Positions 34,801 through 43,200 of a stretch of 64,000 bases of DNA are shown piece by piece. The notes under the pieces are model-generated. The model made no database searches. It had not been told where the DNA came from and was given only the letters and a program-made list of their open reading frames with translations. A program made the position numbers and the translations under genes. Each line of letters opens with the position of its first letter. Within the stretch, counting starts at the first letter, position 1. Source of the stretch: Beroe forskalii (Eukaryota; Ctenophora; Nuda; Beroida; Beroidae); NCBI GenBank assembly GCA_011033025.1, contig WFMF01000021.1, positions 972,032 through 1,036,031 of the forward strand. Reading direction: 5' to 3'.

Positions 34801-37800
34801 CCTTTCCTCAATTTATCATGCAGACCATTCCTCACCCTCACATATCTCTTCAATCCTCACCTTATCATGACGGTCACTATTCCACTTATCTCCTCAGTCC
34901 TCACCTTATCATGCAGGCTATTCCGTATGGTGATCTCCCCCGTATCCGGGTCCACAGAGAACTTGCCGCTGTCCCCCACATCAGGTAACGTGTACGTGAT
35001 GTCCCCGTTTAGGTCCGAGTCGAGGTCCGTAGCTAGGACACTACCGATCTGAGCACCTGAAGTTGTAAAGAGTGACGTCATTTTCATAACATAGCATGGT
35101 GAAGTGATGACGTCATTATCAAGCATATCCAGGTGAATTGATGACGTCATTTTCATAGCCTAGCATGGTGAAATGATGGCGACATCAGAGACTACATTAT
35201 GGATGGGTGACGCCATGGTCATAGTTTAGCACGGTGATTGCTGACGTCATTATCTTAGCATTGTATGGCGAATAGATGACAGTTCAGCAGATGATAGTTC
35301 AGCATGAGAGTCGTGTTGTCGCTGATTGGAGCAAAATCCGTCCCAACTTTTACATTTAGTACAAAACAACAGATTCTTTTCCTTTCCTAACGGAATAATT
35401 ACATTTTTCTCCGGTAATGTGTTTAACCAAAACACTGCGTTCCCATGACAGTATTATCATAGTCCGTAGTTGCCAATTTATTAACTCGATTGGAAAGACT
35501 ATACAGTAAAGAGGTCTCGAGTCGAGATTTTGTTGAACTTGACTTTGAGGAGATATCGAGTTAAACAAAGTTTAAAACTATGAGACAATATTTCCTGTTT
35601 GAATGAGCCAATCACTAGAGCTGAGACAAAAAACGTGACCTATATCATAAATCATAGTATATTTCGAATAGTACTAATTAGTATTGTCAAGTGATATAAA
35701 ACAGGTATCACAAAATCAAACACAGAAATATATCTTCGTTTGAAACAGAAATTTTCCGCTATGTTATTGACTTGTTTATTAGTTTTGGCTTTGCCACGTC
35801 GGAAGCTGTTAATGTTACGCCGTCTACAAAACAAACTACGCCAACCGGTGCACCACCATCCCTTGCAGATGTTCTAAATCAATATCAAGAACTGAGTTAT
35901 AAATGTGGAAATGGGACGAGTGGAACGTTTGATAAAATGATTGATATTGACAAGGAATCGAATAGAGTCTACCATGAGGAGGGAGCTGAGTGGGAATATA
36001 CATGCACAATTCTCAAACGACCGGGTAAATGTAGGGGCCTATTCAATGGAATCGCAAACACCACCCAACTCATGACATCTGATGATGAAGTGATAGACTA
36101 CATTGAAAGAGACATCAAAAAGGGACCGGGAGGGATAGTAATCCGGTTTGTTTTCCTCATAAAACACACGGACCACCACAAAAGAACTTTCTTCTGCCGA
36201 GCTACTGGAGACAATGGACTGATCCTCGAGTCCAAACACAAGAGTTTCCACACCATAAAACGGAATTGGGCGGTGTCCATTAGGCCCACAAAGGTGGAAG
36301 AGGTGGTGGGGGCATTCTTCAAACTAACCTGCTCTACTAATCACACTGACGAAGCTGTTCCGGAAGAATTCATCTGGCAATGGAAGGAAAGTGGCGCATT
36401 CTATTACGAAACGATTTATCCTGGAAAAAACGCTAAATGGGCGAAGTTTACCATAAGTCCAGATGAAACTTCGTCTGGAATTACATCCTCGATATTGGAG
36501 GTACAGGTGATAACAGCATGGAACGGAAAGATCCAATGCAATGTGGGTGACGACTCCCACTCAGCCCCACATGTAGCTCAAACTGCTGTTCTTGTGAGCC
36601 CCAAAGATGAGAAAATCCGATTAGTGTTAATCACTTTTGGAGGCTTGGTAGCAGTGGGACTTGTAGCAGTATTTGTGGGGTTAATCTTGAGAAAAAGAGC
36701 TTTAAAAAGGAACATCGCGGTCGCGGCCATGATCATGCATGTAAAGGATCAGGGGTAAAACTTATCAGAAGCAGGATAGAAACTAATCAAGAGCAGCAGG
36801 ATGAAAACTAATGACATTTATCATGGGACATATCTGAAAAGTCAATTTTGGAGTTGTTTGGTTTCAGGTGTTGTAAATGTACAGCAGAAAAACTTTAAAC
36901 TTTTAAAATCTGAATTATCAATGGAAAAGTGCCGAGGTTACTGAGACTTTTAAATTTTTTGCAGTCAGCTCGTTGTGGTTATTCGTGTTGTGGATCTGGG
37001 CAATTGCAGTGTTTTAACTTTTACAACTTCAACCAAATATTCCCTATTTCACGTACCTATTGGGAGAACTATCAAATATTCCCCATTTCACGTACCTATT
37101 GGAGTGCTATCAAATATTCCCTATTTCACGTACCTATTGGGGTGCTATCAAATAATATTCCCTATTTCACGTACCTATTGGGGTGCTATCAAGTACGCTC
37201 ATCAGATATTCATCCCTCACAAATTGCGGGGGCTCGTCGTTCACATCTTCAACGTTTATGATCACCTGGCAACGAAGAAGACACCTTAAGGTTATGTCAA
37301 AAGGCTAGTAATTTCTAGAAAAAAAGACAGAAAATTCATTAATTATTATTCAAATATAATAAGGGCCGTGGTATTGATATATTGAACCAAATAGAAGCAC
37401 CAATGGATACATTTTTGTGATTAAACATATGAAATTTCAATGTCAATATACTACAGTGATTGAGGCAATATTCGTATTTACATGTTATTTTCATTTTAAC
37501 TGTGAAATATGTGAGCTCTCCACGATAATTTGACTCAACATTAGATACAAATAATAACATTTCATCCTTGAGCTTACTTCAGTAACAGTTTTATCGAAGC
37601 TTTCACTTTGGGCCAGCACAGGAATACGAATAACACGGTTTTCCTCGTAGTCCAGCTTCGTCAGTAGTTTAACTGTCCCCGACTTCGGATTTATTTCAAA
37701 CTCGCTGGATCCTGAGAAATGGGTATGGTGATTATTATGTACATCATGACTTGTTATGCATGGCTCTATGGCTTATGACACCCCAAAAAACTACAGCACA

Positions 37801-38445
37801 ACAAAAGCTATGGTACTTTATTTTAGTACACTTGTAGGGACAGTATTTCACTACGAGGGATGAAGTAAAAATTAATTTTAAAACTGAAGATCTTGTAAAA
37901 AATGCAAAATAACGTGGCATAAAACTGATCGAATGTACAGATTGCAATTGATTTACGTGTACAAGGTGATCACTTAAAATGAGAATTTATTCAATAACTG
38001 AAAAAGAAAAACGACGGGTAAGCAAAATTTACCAGGTAAACAAAATTCAATTCAATTCTTTACGAAAACATACGGAACCCTACTGCAACCTACCGAACTT
38101 ATGCCGGATTAGGGAGTATGTGATGGCTCGACTGGAATCATCTGCGTAGCTGGCGTAGACCAGCATTATTGGCGTGTTACTTGGAAAACTCTCCGGGTAG
38201 TAATCTTCGTAACTGGCACAAGATATGGGTTAATAATCAAAATCCTTGACTGATATATGTTATAAGTCAAAATGAATTGAGAGGTCACTCGTAATTCAAA
38301 AGGAATTTTCTCGTGTTGGATTTTATCGGTTTCTCGAAGGACTTCAAACAGATAGGAGTTGACACAATTAAAGGCATCTGTTACTCAACTCACGGATTTT
38401 GATCGAACTGGAGTTCAGACGTTGCTTGCCGCCGCTTCCTTGCCA
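13114..38445 (-). CDS. Large non-classical cadherin (EC-EGF-LamG, single TM)
   Basis: I place 32 exons whose junctions keep phase except as noted: 38445-38394, 38212-38094, 37711-37578, 37265-37175, 35056-34905, 34662-34606, 32686-32529, 32215-32091, 31873-31764, 31430-31362, 30725-30590, 30285-30170, 29942-29780, 29544-29434, 29112-about 28975, 28678-28497, 28221-28067, 27858-27693, 27396-27302, 27134-27034, 26816-26710, 26485-26395, 26132-25966, 25788-25653, 25308-25185, 24738-22592, 22430-22168, 21000-20835, 20577-20407, 15226-14414, 14198-13940, 13801-13114. The product is about 2,500 residues. Order: RKRR furin-like site, about 10 cadherin repeats, linker, 13 EGF, laminin G, EGF, laminin G, about 6 EGF, membrane helix, about 70-residue tail. 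This resembles the Fat and invertebrate N-cadherin families: calcium-dependent adhesion or planar polarity at the plasma membrane. Three one-base frame breaks (15046, 22363, 28497) and one ill-defined exon end (about 28975) need checking. Upstream exons may reach 46634. Confidence 0.85.
13940..15226 (-). other. Cadherin laminin G 2 and flanking EGFs
   Basis: Exon 15226-14414 carries the end of laminin G 1 (GCFKDLYINKELVDL), one EGF (TVCSGRNVCTTTGGVVSCQC), a full laminin G domain (LVYVVGGSSSQDLLMVSL to GLVGCVRDVRVGNKQLDLF) and the start of the next EGF. Exon 14198-13940 holds EGFs including calcium-binding types (EIDECSPNPC, NINECAGLPCQNGG). The frame breaks at the G run 15046-15049: the EGF ends ..GYTG and the laminin G starts RCATVAPS one base out of frame. 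The exon phases on both sides require 814 bases where 813 are present. Confidence 0.85.
15283..15657. repeat. 19-bp intronic minisatellite, left array
   Basis: About 18 copies of a 19-bp unit, CACTTCACCTGGTATCCCA on the plus strand. On the gene (minus) strand each unit reads GATACCAG/GTGAAG, the same as the exon end and splice donor at 20407. It is the far part of one array split by the Penelope-like insertion; the near part is at 20129-20415. Confidence 0.95.
15658..17019 (-). mobile_element. 5'-truncated inverted Penelope copy
   Basis: It contains a 312-codon open frame (16074-17012) nearly identical to the C-terminal 312 residues of the full copy. The visible differences are one near the junction (Glu for Asp) and Asp for Gly in the IPDKKLSE / IPGKKLSE segment. 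The truncation point falls in the reverse transcriptase just after the YVDD motif, so this copy retains the RT thumb region and endonuclease only. Confidence 0.9.
17088..19658 (+). CDS. Penelope-like reverse transcriptase/GIY-YIG endonuclease
   Basis: The open frame covers 856 codons. RT motifs by residue: KTHKFNP (about 348), motif A ISWDVDDIMN (about 438), motif B GLFMGCKPSPIGA (about 493), motif C YVDDAAAV (about 533). A C-terminal GIY-YIG domain begins near residue 753 (VYRITCNTCKQQYVGESS, then RLTEH) and ends with EAYYIFNEKPEIND. This is the canonical endonuclease-plus Penelope arrangement: reverse transcription plus target cleavage. The frame opens with TTG and has no early ATG; the first in-frame ATG follows residue 160, so the true start may use splicing or a start lost at the head-to-head junction. 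No internal stop or frameshift is seen. Confidence 0.92.
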   Translation: MFPSKSSVYARSLCLSVKKTSLNQTISQRYKDIRHYKFQIEKVKKDLRVTLSNPTLFSQILFIFDNNNQYIKLSSKQRLQNKFNGLRSSSSNTGIVTADPDVLPIEEPVENRVTAIQVELTPQEQAVLALGPRFALTPRIDEELLTSVRVEIAACAYRLLWVTLMKNVSSCPTALQHLKQKGCPFQRPFLKAPPDNNADVEDALRRLNRFVMNQISGAKVPFNLKHDEAVGLKSLRSKKDHLHFSVSDKGGEFVVMDRVKHQELTTHHIATAGVYKHVPPTRKYKGEVRQIAQPSDLSYQRQIKSMVSTLENQANKLWGDICEKRQLGSDIFEFFKTHNTSLPTMYVLLKTHKFNPADIGPDSNMLDVCKVRPIVSCCGSPTEKLAWLCTTVLSPLLDFVPSHLKKTHDHLEVLSKLSKEQLKDWKFCSGDVSSSTRTLISWDVDDIMNLASEHLDSFDLLGLQLVDIHQMLEFVFGNAYFIFNRRLYLQLVGLFMGCKPSPIGAIVRMYTFERRSVYTDVHYLPVVERIYGRYVDDAAAVVKSLDQAQALFDSIAKQDPDKRIQWEIDFPETEEEFTPFLGTQIRIGDDGEVQHKYYRKKQKKQITLHFRSHHTTKTKVEVAKSFYSTADISSSSPELKEESYQVVDHLLRCNGYSNPRQLIDHKHNSPSCKSNDGNVVLKLPYISETVSAEIVKFVRKLDLPINVIFIPGKKLSELFCSSRPHDKKQCIITNCGICPKLPEGVNCAIMYPVYRITCNTCKQQYVGESSRSLHDRLTEHLRYATHPETTSNRDEAMAVHHRQYHNGVTPNLSFELLITESNTILRKVYEAYYIFNEKPEINDKEECKLLQRYLVN
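19975..20030 (+). ncRNA. Candidate hammerhead ribozyme core in Penelope end
   Basis: CTGATGA at 19983-19989 is followed by a short hairpin (GTTGAA paired with TTCGAC) and then GAAA at 20005-20008, which is the hammerhead core order. Hammerhead motifs are known in the terminal repeats of Penelope-like elements. The same sequence is present inverted at 15734-15759. Against it: the base pair directly closing helix II on CTGATGA is poor, and helices I and III are not convincing by eye. Confidence 0.4.
20129..20415. repeat. 19-bp intronic minisatellite, right array at splice donor
   Basis: About 13 units of the same family as 15283-15657, some with an extra ACC (CACCACCTGGTATCCCC). The last unit is the exon end and 5' splice site itself (exon starts at 20407; minus-strand CGATACCAG/GTGAAG). 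The array therefore consists of tandem copies of the authentic donor. Confidence 0.92.
20407..22430 (-). other. Cadherin laminin G 1 exons
   Basis: Three exons. 22430-22168 completes EGF 12, encodes EGF 13 (YERCVPSPCLHGG, then TCIESADTFRCECAPGYDG) and starts laminin G 1 (YATISVKIRTRSSNGLVLYV). 21000-20835 continues it (YDYLLVYLAGDRLGVRYSL, VADRKWHVMTLSLYKKQ). 20577-20407 carries an insert with two Cys pairs and PLYLGGTDHTQPF. The domain ends in exon 15226. The frame breaks at a six-G run, plus-strand 22363-22368: five Gs would give HGGTC, and the exon is one base too long for its flanking phases. Confidence 0.85.
21001..22130. repeat. 16-17-bp minisatellite filling a cadherin intron
   Basis: Roughly 60 degenerate copies of GTGGTGTCAGGGTGGA fill almost the whole intron between 21000 and 22168. 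On the gene strand the unit is TCCACCCTGACACCAC, and one copy forms the pyrimidine-rich approach to the acceptor of the exon ending at 21000 (ACACCACTTGTCCCAG). The long plus-strand open frames here (WSGVRVEWCQGG type) are translations of the repeat. Confidence 0.95.
22592..24738 (-). other. Cadherin large exon: last EC, linker, 12 EGF domains
   Basis: A 2,147-base exon of 715 codons. Residues 1-60 finish the last cadherin repeat (LSTSDSGTPPLSSQVTVHV). Residues about 60-240 are a linker with a basic LARKKRAARN stretch, a possible furin-type site, and no recognised fold. Twelve EGF-like domains follow, with the usual Cys spacing (PCLNGGSC and CxCxxGFxGxxC patterns). The antisense frames of this exon are open only because of its composition. 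Confidence 0.9.
24720..25035. repeat. Five copies of a 3' splice site plus exon start
   Basis: The authentic acceptor of the large exon (minus strand CCGTTTCAG/GGTGATGAAG, 24729-24750) is repeated upstream near 24817, 24903, 24959 and 25012 (the last partly degraded). Each copy includes exon bases encoding MKPGDL and the intronic pyrimidine tract. Confidence 0.9.
25523..25652 (-). repeat. SINE-like dispersed repeat, copy A
   Basis: It shares with 43796-43925 the strings AAAACCGGATACATC and CTCGGGCTGCGCC and a following tract reading AAAATGGAC / TAATGGACC. It abuts the splice donor of the cadherin exon at 25653, so the intron's first bases (GTATGTG) lie at its edge. Confidence 0.65.
27611..27705. 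repeat. Four copies of a cadherin splice donor
   Basis: Minus strand: the exon ends CAATACACTGTCAAG/GTAAGC (exon start 27693), and about 25-bp units repeat this into the intron near 27669, 27644 and 27619. The first intronic copy keeps CAATACACCGTCAAG/GTAAGC; later ones have AG/GGTAAGC. Confidence 0.9.
28942..29112 (-). other. Cadherin exon with unclear 3' end
   Basis: The acceptor at 29112 is good and the frame encodes AELVIKLVDANDNSPVFEKK and VSEDVGVGELLVQL, then runs to a stop at 28942 without a convincing GT donor. The next exon (28678-28497) begins YRIPVSIHK, so the ATDxDxGxN segment expected between them is missing. Upstream of 28678 a different frame reads REATDSDIGF. Segments here (GATATCATCCCCGGAAG, near 28624 and 28752) are duplicated, so local rearrangement has probably disrupted this repeat. 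Confidence 0.5.
29685..29797. repeat. Four copies of a cadherin exon end plus donor
   Basis: Minus strand: the exon end CATTCCTTAGTG/GTAATGACAAC (exon start 29780) recurs near 29750, 29715 and 29691, with 24-36-bp spacing. The outermost copy reads GTAAGG, a better donor than GTAATG. Confidence 0.9.
30770..30962. repeat. GTACAGTGTAC-flanked CpG-rich insert
   Basis: Within the cadherin intron 30726-31361, palindromic GTACAGTGTACAGTGTA tracts flank about 100 bp of CpG-rich sequence containing CGCGCGCTCGCGCGC and CCAGACAACGTCTGG. The CAGAC-type palindromes resemble those at 11790-11920, suggesting one non-autonomous element family. Confidence 0.5.
32328..32560. repeat. Three copies of a cadherin exon end plus donor
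   Basis: The exon end, minus strand CCGAGCTGG/GGTAAGT with preceding TACTCCACCTC (exon start 32529), is repeated with about 95-bp spacing at about 32423-32462 and 32330-32370. Intronic copies keep TCCATATCCGAGCTGG followed by GGTACG or GGTAAG. Each unit also contains GATTGGC and a CACGTG-type motif. Confidence 0.9.
33012..33992 (-). mobile_element. Decayed mariner/Tc1-type transposon
   Basis: Terminal inverted repeats of about 140 bp start CAGGGTGTTTCAAGACTCGT at both ends, with TA at 33010-33011 and 33993-33994 as the target duplication. Length is 981 bp. The minus strand holds a transposase remnant at 33339-33620 (SCYFQQDGAPPHTNTASITW, the second catalytic Asp region; then FAWPNDSP) with FFLWGYLKERVY in a following frame. 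The N-terminal DNA-binding part and first catalytic Asp are missing, so it is inactive. It lies in a cadherin intron. Confidence 0.9.
34790..34925. repeat. Three copies of a cadherin exon end plus donor
   Basis: Minus strand: the exon end TGCATGATAAG/GTGAGGACTGAG (exon start 34905) recurs near 34855-34870 (CATGATAAGGTGAGGAT) and 34800-34825 (GCATGATAAATTGAGG), each about 50 bp apart. The last copy has lost its GT. Confidence 0.85.
35080..35285. repeat. Dispersed minisatellite related to 6650
   Basis: Degenerate units containing TGATGACGTCATTTTCAT and AGCATGGTGAA lie next to the exon ending at 35056. They share TGATGACGTCATTATCA and GTGAATTGATGAC with the arrays at 6650 and 45055. Confidence 0.65.
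35761..36758 (+). CDS. Two-Ig-domain type I membrane protein, intronless, nested antisense
   Basis: An open frame from 35772 to 36758 encodes a secreted N-terminus, two Ig-like segments (EWEYTCTILKRPGKCRG to RTFFCRATGDNG; VVGAFFKLTCSTNHTD to ITAWNGKIQCNVGDD), a membrane helix (LVLITFGGLVAVGLVAVFVG) and a short basic tail (LRKRALKRNIAV). Several N-glycosylation sites are present. The frame has no ATG before the Ig region. An ATG at 35761 encodes a good signal peptide (MLLTCLLVLALP) but one base out of frame with TSEAVNVTPSTKQ, so one base seems to be missing near 35795. It lies wholly in a cadherin intron on the opposite strand. An adhesion or recognition receptor is plausible; the family is not recognised. 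Confidence 0.7.
37040..37195. repeat. Four copies of a cadherin exon end plus donor
   Basis: Minus strand: the exon end GATAGCACCCCAATAG/GTAC (exon start 37175) with following GTGAAATAGGGAATATTT repeats at about 39-bp intervals to 37042. The copies are almost identical, including the GTACGTG donor, which suggests recent duplication. Confidence 0.92.
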
Positions 38446-39252
38446 CTGAAATCGGGCTGACAGAAACGTCGCAGTGTCCTAGATTAGCACCAAGATAATA
38501 ACGTCTCTTATCAGCTGCATTCTGTGGATGATGGATGTTGTCAACTGTCATTCCATGACAACTCGAAGAGTAATGCCAAACTTGACACCGCTAAGATGAC
38601 GCCAACATAATGTTGTCACAGAGAGAAATTGACATCGGGTTATAGTGACACCACGATGACTCATGATGTCAAGAACCTGACACCATTATTTTTGTTTACC
38701 ACTCAAAATGACAGCGCGAAAATTGCGTATAATTTTAACCGCTCAATCGTGAAATCTTCAACTTGCGCGTTGAGAACGCGCGTTAAAACAACTGCGAGCC
38801 ATGAAAATGCGTTGACAAATCTTTTTCGCGCCTTACGTAAAAAACCTCAATTCTTTAAAATTTTAGAGTTAGGTTCGTAGTGCAAACAAAGAAATGACAT
38901 AATGCAATGATATAGCACCATCTATCACATCGTTTGATGAAGGTGCCGAAATGCAATAAAAACCGAAGCAGCACGGATAGTAGGCGACAAATAATAGCAC
39001 AGTACACGCGCATCTGTACTCATAGGCAGTCTAGTTTGCTGCCGAAAAGCGTAAAAATGGAAAACATAAAACGCGGGGTACGATAGCGACTGAAAATCTG
39101 GAAAGCAATCGCCTCGAAAAATTTACACTGATTTAATTATTTATGTGAAGTCGTTTTACCGTACATGTTTACATACATTCTGATACATTTTCCGGCAATA
39201 AATCAATCAATCGCAATGAAATTTATAAAATCGAGGCCACTAAAATACTTAC

Positions 39253-40298
39253 AATCAGTATATCAGGCAAATCCTCATGCGTTGATATACTCAGTCTTGT
39301 GTCTCTGAAACAGAAAACAGTCACAAAAGAAGCCGTCAAAATTGACAGATTTTCATGATTTTGGAGTAAATGTGAATCGGAGGGAAGGAAATAACCCTTT
39401 TTGTAATCATATCCAATCACATGTTTTTTGATCAATAAGAATACAGGGCTTAGAATCGGCATAAACCCGCATATTCATAAGAAGAATTAAAATACCATCT
39501 GGCTCATACTAAACCTCGTATGCCAATAGCCCAATGCCTCTTGAATCAATGTGCAATGGGCATTATGTATTTGAAAAGGGGTTAAATACAAAATAATATG
39601 GAATGGTAGATTCAATAATTTACATTTTATATCGGAATTTATCTATTTATCTATAGTTATCACATTCAAATACAACATGATGCATCTTCCGAAAATTGAA
39701 AAACACCAGATATTTGCTTTCCACACAGGCGCGCATATAACACTGTTTTGAAGCAGAAAACAACACCAGTACACATGATTCGCATTGTTTATGAAGTACA
39801 TGCATGCTAAGATTAGTATGTGTGTGATTTACTCTGAATTCCGCTGCTATTTAAATAGATCATATGCAGAAACAAATTACTTTTAAACTCTGTTTTGAGT
39901 ATGGGACAAGGGTTCCATATTTATGAATGCAAAGCAAGTTTAAATATCTTGAAGTTCTAAATATTCACCACGAAGAGCAGTAATTGGAAATACATAAGAA
40001 GAAAAATTCTCAAAAGGCTTGATGAATGATAATATTTTAACAGTGATAAACCTCCATTTCATCAATACCATTGTGGGCTATTTGACAGGAAGGATAGAAA
40101 AAGTGCCCGTACAGTGAACTTTAATCCTTATAGTCAAGGTACCAAGTGAGACAGTGGCTTTGTGGAATTTTCGAATTGATTCATAACATCATTATTCATT
40201 AATCTACTATATTCAACAACCATATTCCATACAAACCTCGTAACATCTGGACAGGAAACTGATACCTCCGCATCACGACTTGCGGCACTGTATCGAAT
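39253..40298 (-). CDS. Possible 5' cadherin exons (two)
   Basis: Exon 40298-40237 (acceptor TTTCTTCAG; RDAEVSVSCPDVTR; donor GAG/GTTTGT, phase 2) joins in phase to exon 39304-39253 (acceptor TGTTTCAG; DTRLSISTHEDLPDILI; donor GTAAGT, phase 0). Together they would give an in-frame prodomain-like stretch upstream of the RKRR exon at 38445. The phase to 38445 does not match (0 against 1), so a further small exon or an error lies between. No homology is recognised. Confidence 0.4.
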
Positions 40299-43200
40299 CT
40301 GAAGAAAGGTGAAATTATAACGGTTTTAAATAGAATTTCAGCTTTATTTAAGAAATTGAAAATGGGGGGGAGGGGGAATGAAGTCTAAGTGGTCTAAATA
40401 TCACTGTTATAGATTCACCCTTGATAGATACACCATTATAGATAAGACATAGGATTGTGTATTATTTAGGTAAGTTGGGGCATATCAGCTGCCGACGCCT
40501 TATCTTCCCTAATTTGTGACAACTTTGACATTTTACTGACTTTGAAAACAATTCACGCATAATTCAACAGTAACACGATACTCCAAATCTGCGATTAATC
40601 CCAAACAATATAATAGGTTGTCAGGCGGCAGAAACTCACCACTTTGCGATATGACAATGACGTCATCTTAAATGCCAGCTTCAATTACGCGGAAATAACT
40701 CGTAAACATAACAACAAATGAGTAACCGTTATTAGTGATTCACTTGTTATAATTATGATCGTTCATTCAATATTCATATTTCAGAAAGAAATCCTATCCT
40801 ACCTGATCTAACTATAGCATACCCGGATCGTTTTTATCTATTATATAGCATTTATTTATTATAGGATTAGGGCTAGCGTCCAATGCTAATTATTGTCCCT
40901 AATACTGAGAGCGCCACCAAAACATGATGTAACGACAGATGACGTAACAAATCGATGTATACCTGATATCTCGTAATTATTAAAACTTCATTATTTACTA
41001 ATTATTTACATTATCTACTAATTATACACGGGCCGGGTAGAAAAGATTTGGTACACGCCTTCACAAAATTACCAAATCCTGTGGAGTGAGGGAACAGTGT
41101 GCCAATTTCTAAAGCGCGAAATTTGATAAAGTTAATCGCCTTTGCCCGTAATTATTCTATTCAGTCTTTTTCCAAATTTATAATTTATAACCAAAACACG
41201 ACTCCACCTGTACAGTATCATGGTACATCATTTAAATAAACTGGTGATAAATGATTATCTATAATATATTTTCTGATTTTCTTTTTCCAATCCAATTATC
41301 ATATCTGCTGTTCAAATAAAAAAGGTAGAGCAATCGTACAAATCAGATTACCAATGATCAATTTGATAATCGGTTTGTGATATTCAGAACACGGAAGAGA
41401 GAGGCGTGAGAGAAAACATGATCGAATACGTCATGGCTTGACGGTTTGTGTTATCTAGCATCTCTTGTGGTATCTAGCATTTCTTCCAAGAAATTACATT
41501 ACATGGTTCAGAGAATATTTAAGCATGATCGGTGATTTATAAGTACTAGGAAAAGTGGAATGCTTGGAGTGAATCCAGTGTACGATCATTGATCATTGAT
41601 CCTCGACTGATCAAATCACAACTACTTGACGACGTCAATTCACGATTCCAAACAATATAAGATATCACGCTTAACCGCCTACACAAGTACTACATTTCTG
41701 TAATATAATAGAGTCTGTTTACCATACACAAAAACATGGCTCATCCTCCTCGCCAACTTACAAAAAGAATGCAAAGCCTGAATATCACGAAATTATTAGG
41801 AAAAAGTGTGTTCAAAAATGACGTACACGTGTCTGTAGTATACACCTTTTGTCGTAATAATGACTATTCACATCGCAAGTGATCATTTTCGCAAAACGAT
41901 CATAATTTGTACGCGTCACAGTTCTAGTGAAGCATGTCTTGGTCCCGAACGGATAACAGCATTACCGAGTGACTTGCAGGTAGTAATTGGCAGTACATCG
42001 AATTATAGACATGACAATTCTAGTCAAAGCGCTTTCGATACACAGACATAATTCCAGTCAAAGTGGTTTAAAAGTTTAAATACACGGATATGATTTTCAC
42101 TTTTCGGTTCCAAATTTTCAACGGACTGAATTATAAAATCCACAATATTTTCACTGAGCCGCAAGGAGTTCATTTTCACAGAACTCAAAGAAGCTTCATC
42201 AATCCCATATTCTGTTCATTCATTGAATAATTTTAGGATTCAATGAGAAAATCATGTAATAACACGATTATTCTACATACAGAACGAAGAATGTCTCTTT
42301 GACTCATACCAGGAAATTAAATCATTATTGATTCTCTGTGACACTGAAATTCACACATAAAAACCGAGTGTCTCCCGAAGGAAATTAGGCGGTTCGATAT
42401 CGCTCATCTGATCACTTTAAAGCGTGATAATGGCTCACATCTGCTTGAAATTCGCAAGTACACCGCTTTGTTTTTCATCCACAAAATTAAATCTAAACTT
42501 GGAGTAAACAAGAGTATAGAAATGACCCAGCAACCCATCACCATCCAATGATGGAAGCAGCCCTCACCCCGTTGGGAGTATTTTTATCTACTAGTACAGA
42601 ATTGCTGTACCCTAATCGAGTATTCCATGTCGGTTAAGTAAGTGAAAAGTAGGAGAGAAGATCACGCTACATGGACATTCCTGTGACGCATCAAGTATCA
42701 GGGGTAGCGGAGGATACAAGTGCCAGTGTACGACAGTACGATCGATAATCTAATCACTGACAAATATAAACTGATTTCTTCCCTGGTATTTCATTGCAAG
42801 TCACAGTTTGTTTGTTTGCAGTATTCTACACTATCTAATGGAATCATCTCAAACTGTGAATGAAAACATGTATAAATTGTACAACGTGTTAAGACAACGT
42901 TATAGGAGTCCCACAGGGACACACTCAATGGGAAACACCCAATGTCCCTCGATGCACAAAAATTATTGCAGCGTAAACTGCGAGTTTACGCGGGAACATT
43001 GGTGTAATGTATTTCCGCGTCATGTTTATAAATATACACCCGTACGTATGTTTATCAAATTGCCCCTGTTTATTATACGGACACACTCTATAGTGTATCA
43101 ATTACATTTTACAGGGACACAACTAAGAGGCGCTTTTATAACATTGAGTGTAATGTACCGTGTTCTTGATTTACAAGGCAAACCCATCGCGCTCACACAC

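Larger units (their letters stand above)
25185..38445 (-). other. Cadherin ectodomain: furin-like site and about 10 EC repeats
   Basis: Linker motifs mark the repeat ends: VEDVNDEPPQF, VFVQNTTIPNVVV (degenerate), LEDVNDNVPFF, VVDVNDCKPVF, LVDANDNSPVF, LDVNDNTPTC, ILDENDNFPTF, LENANDSPPVF, TDVNDNQPQL and a final partial one. LDRE and DxD calcium motifs are present in most repeats. The first exon of the set reads ARKRRQATSELQFDQNP, placing a furin-type RKRR just before EC1, as in proteins that remove a prodomain. Most repeats are split over three exons. Confidence 0.85.

Noticed and set aside
13114..38445. Flamingo/CELSR identity for the cadherin
   Set aside because: There is one membrane helix and a 70-residue tail, with no GPS/GAIN or seven-helix region.
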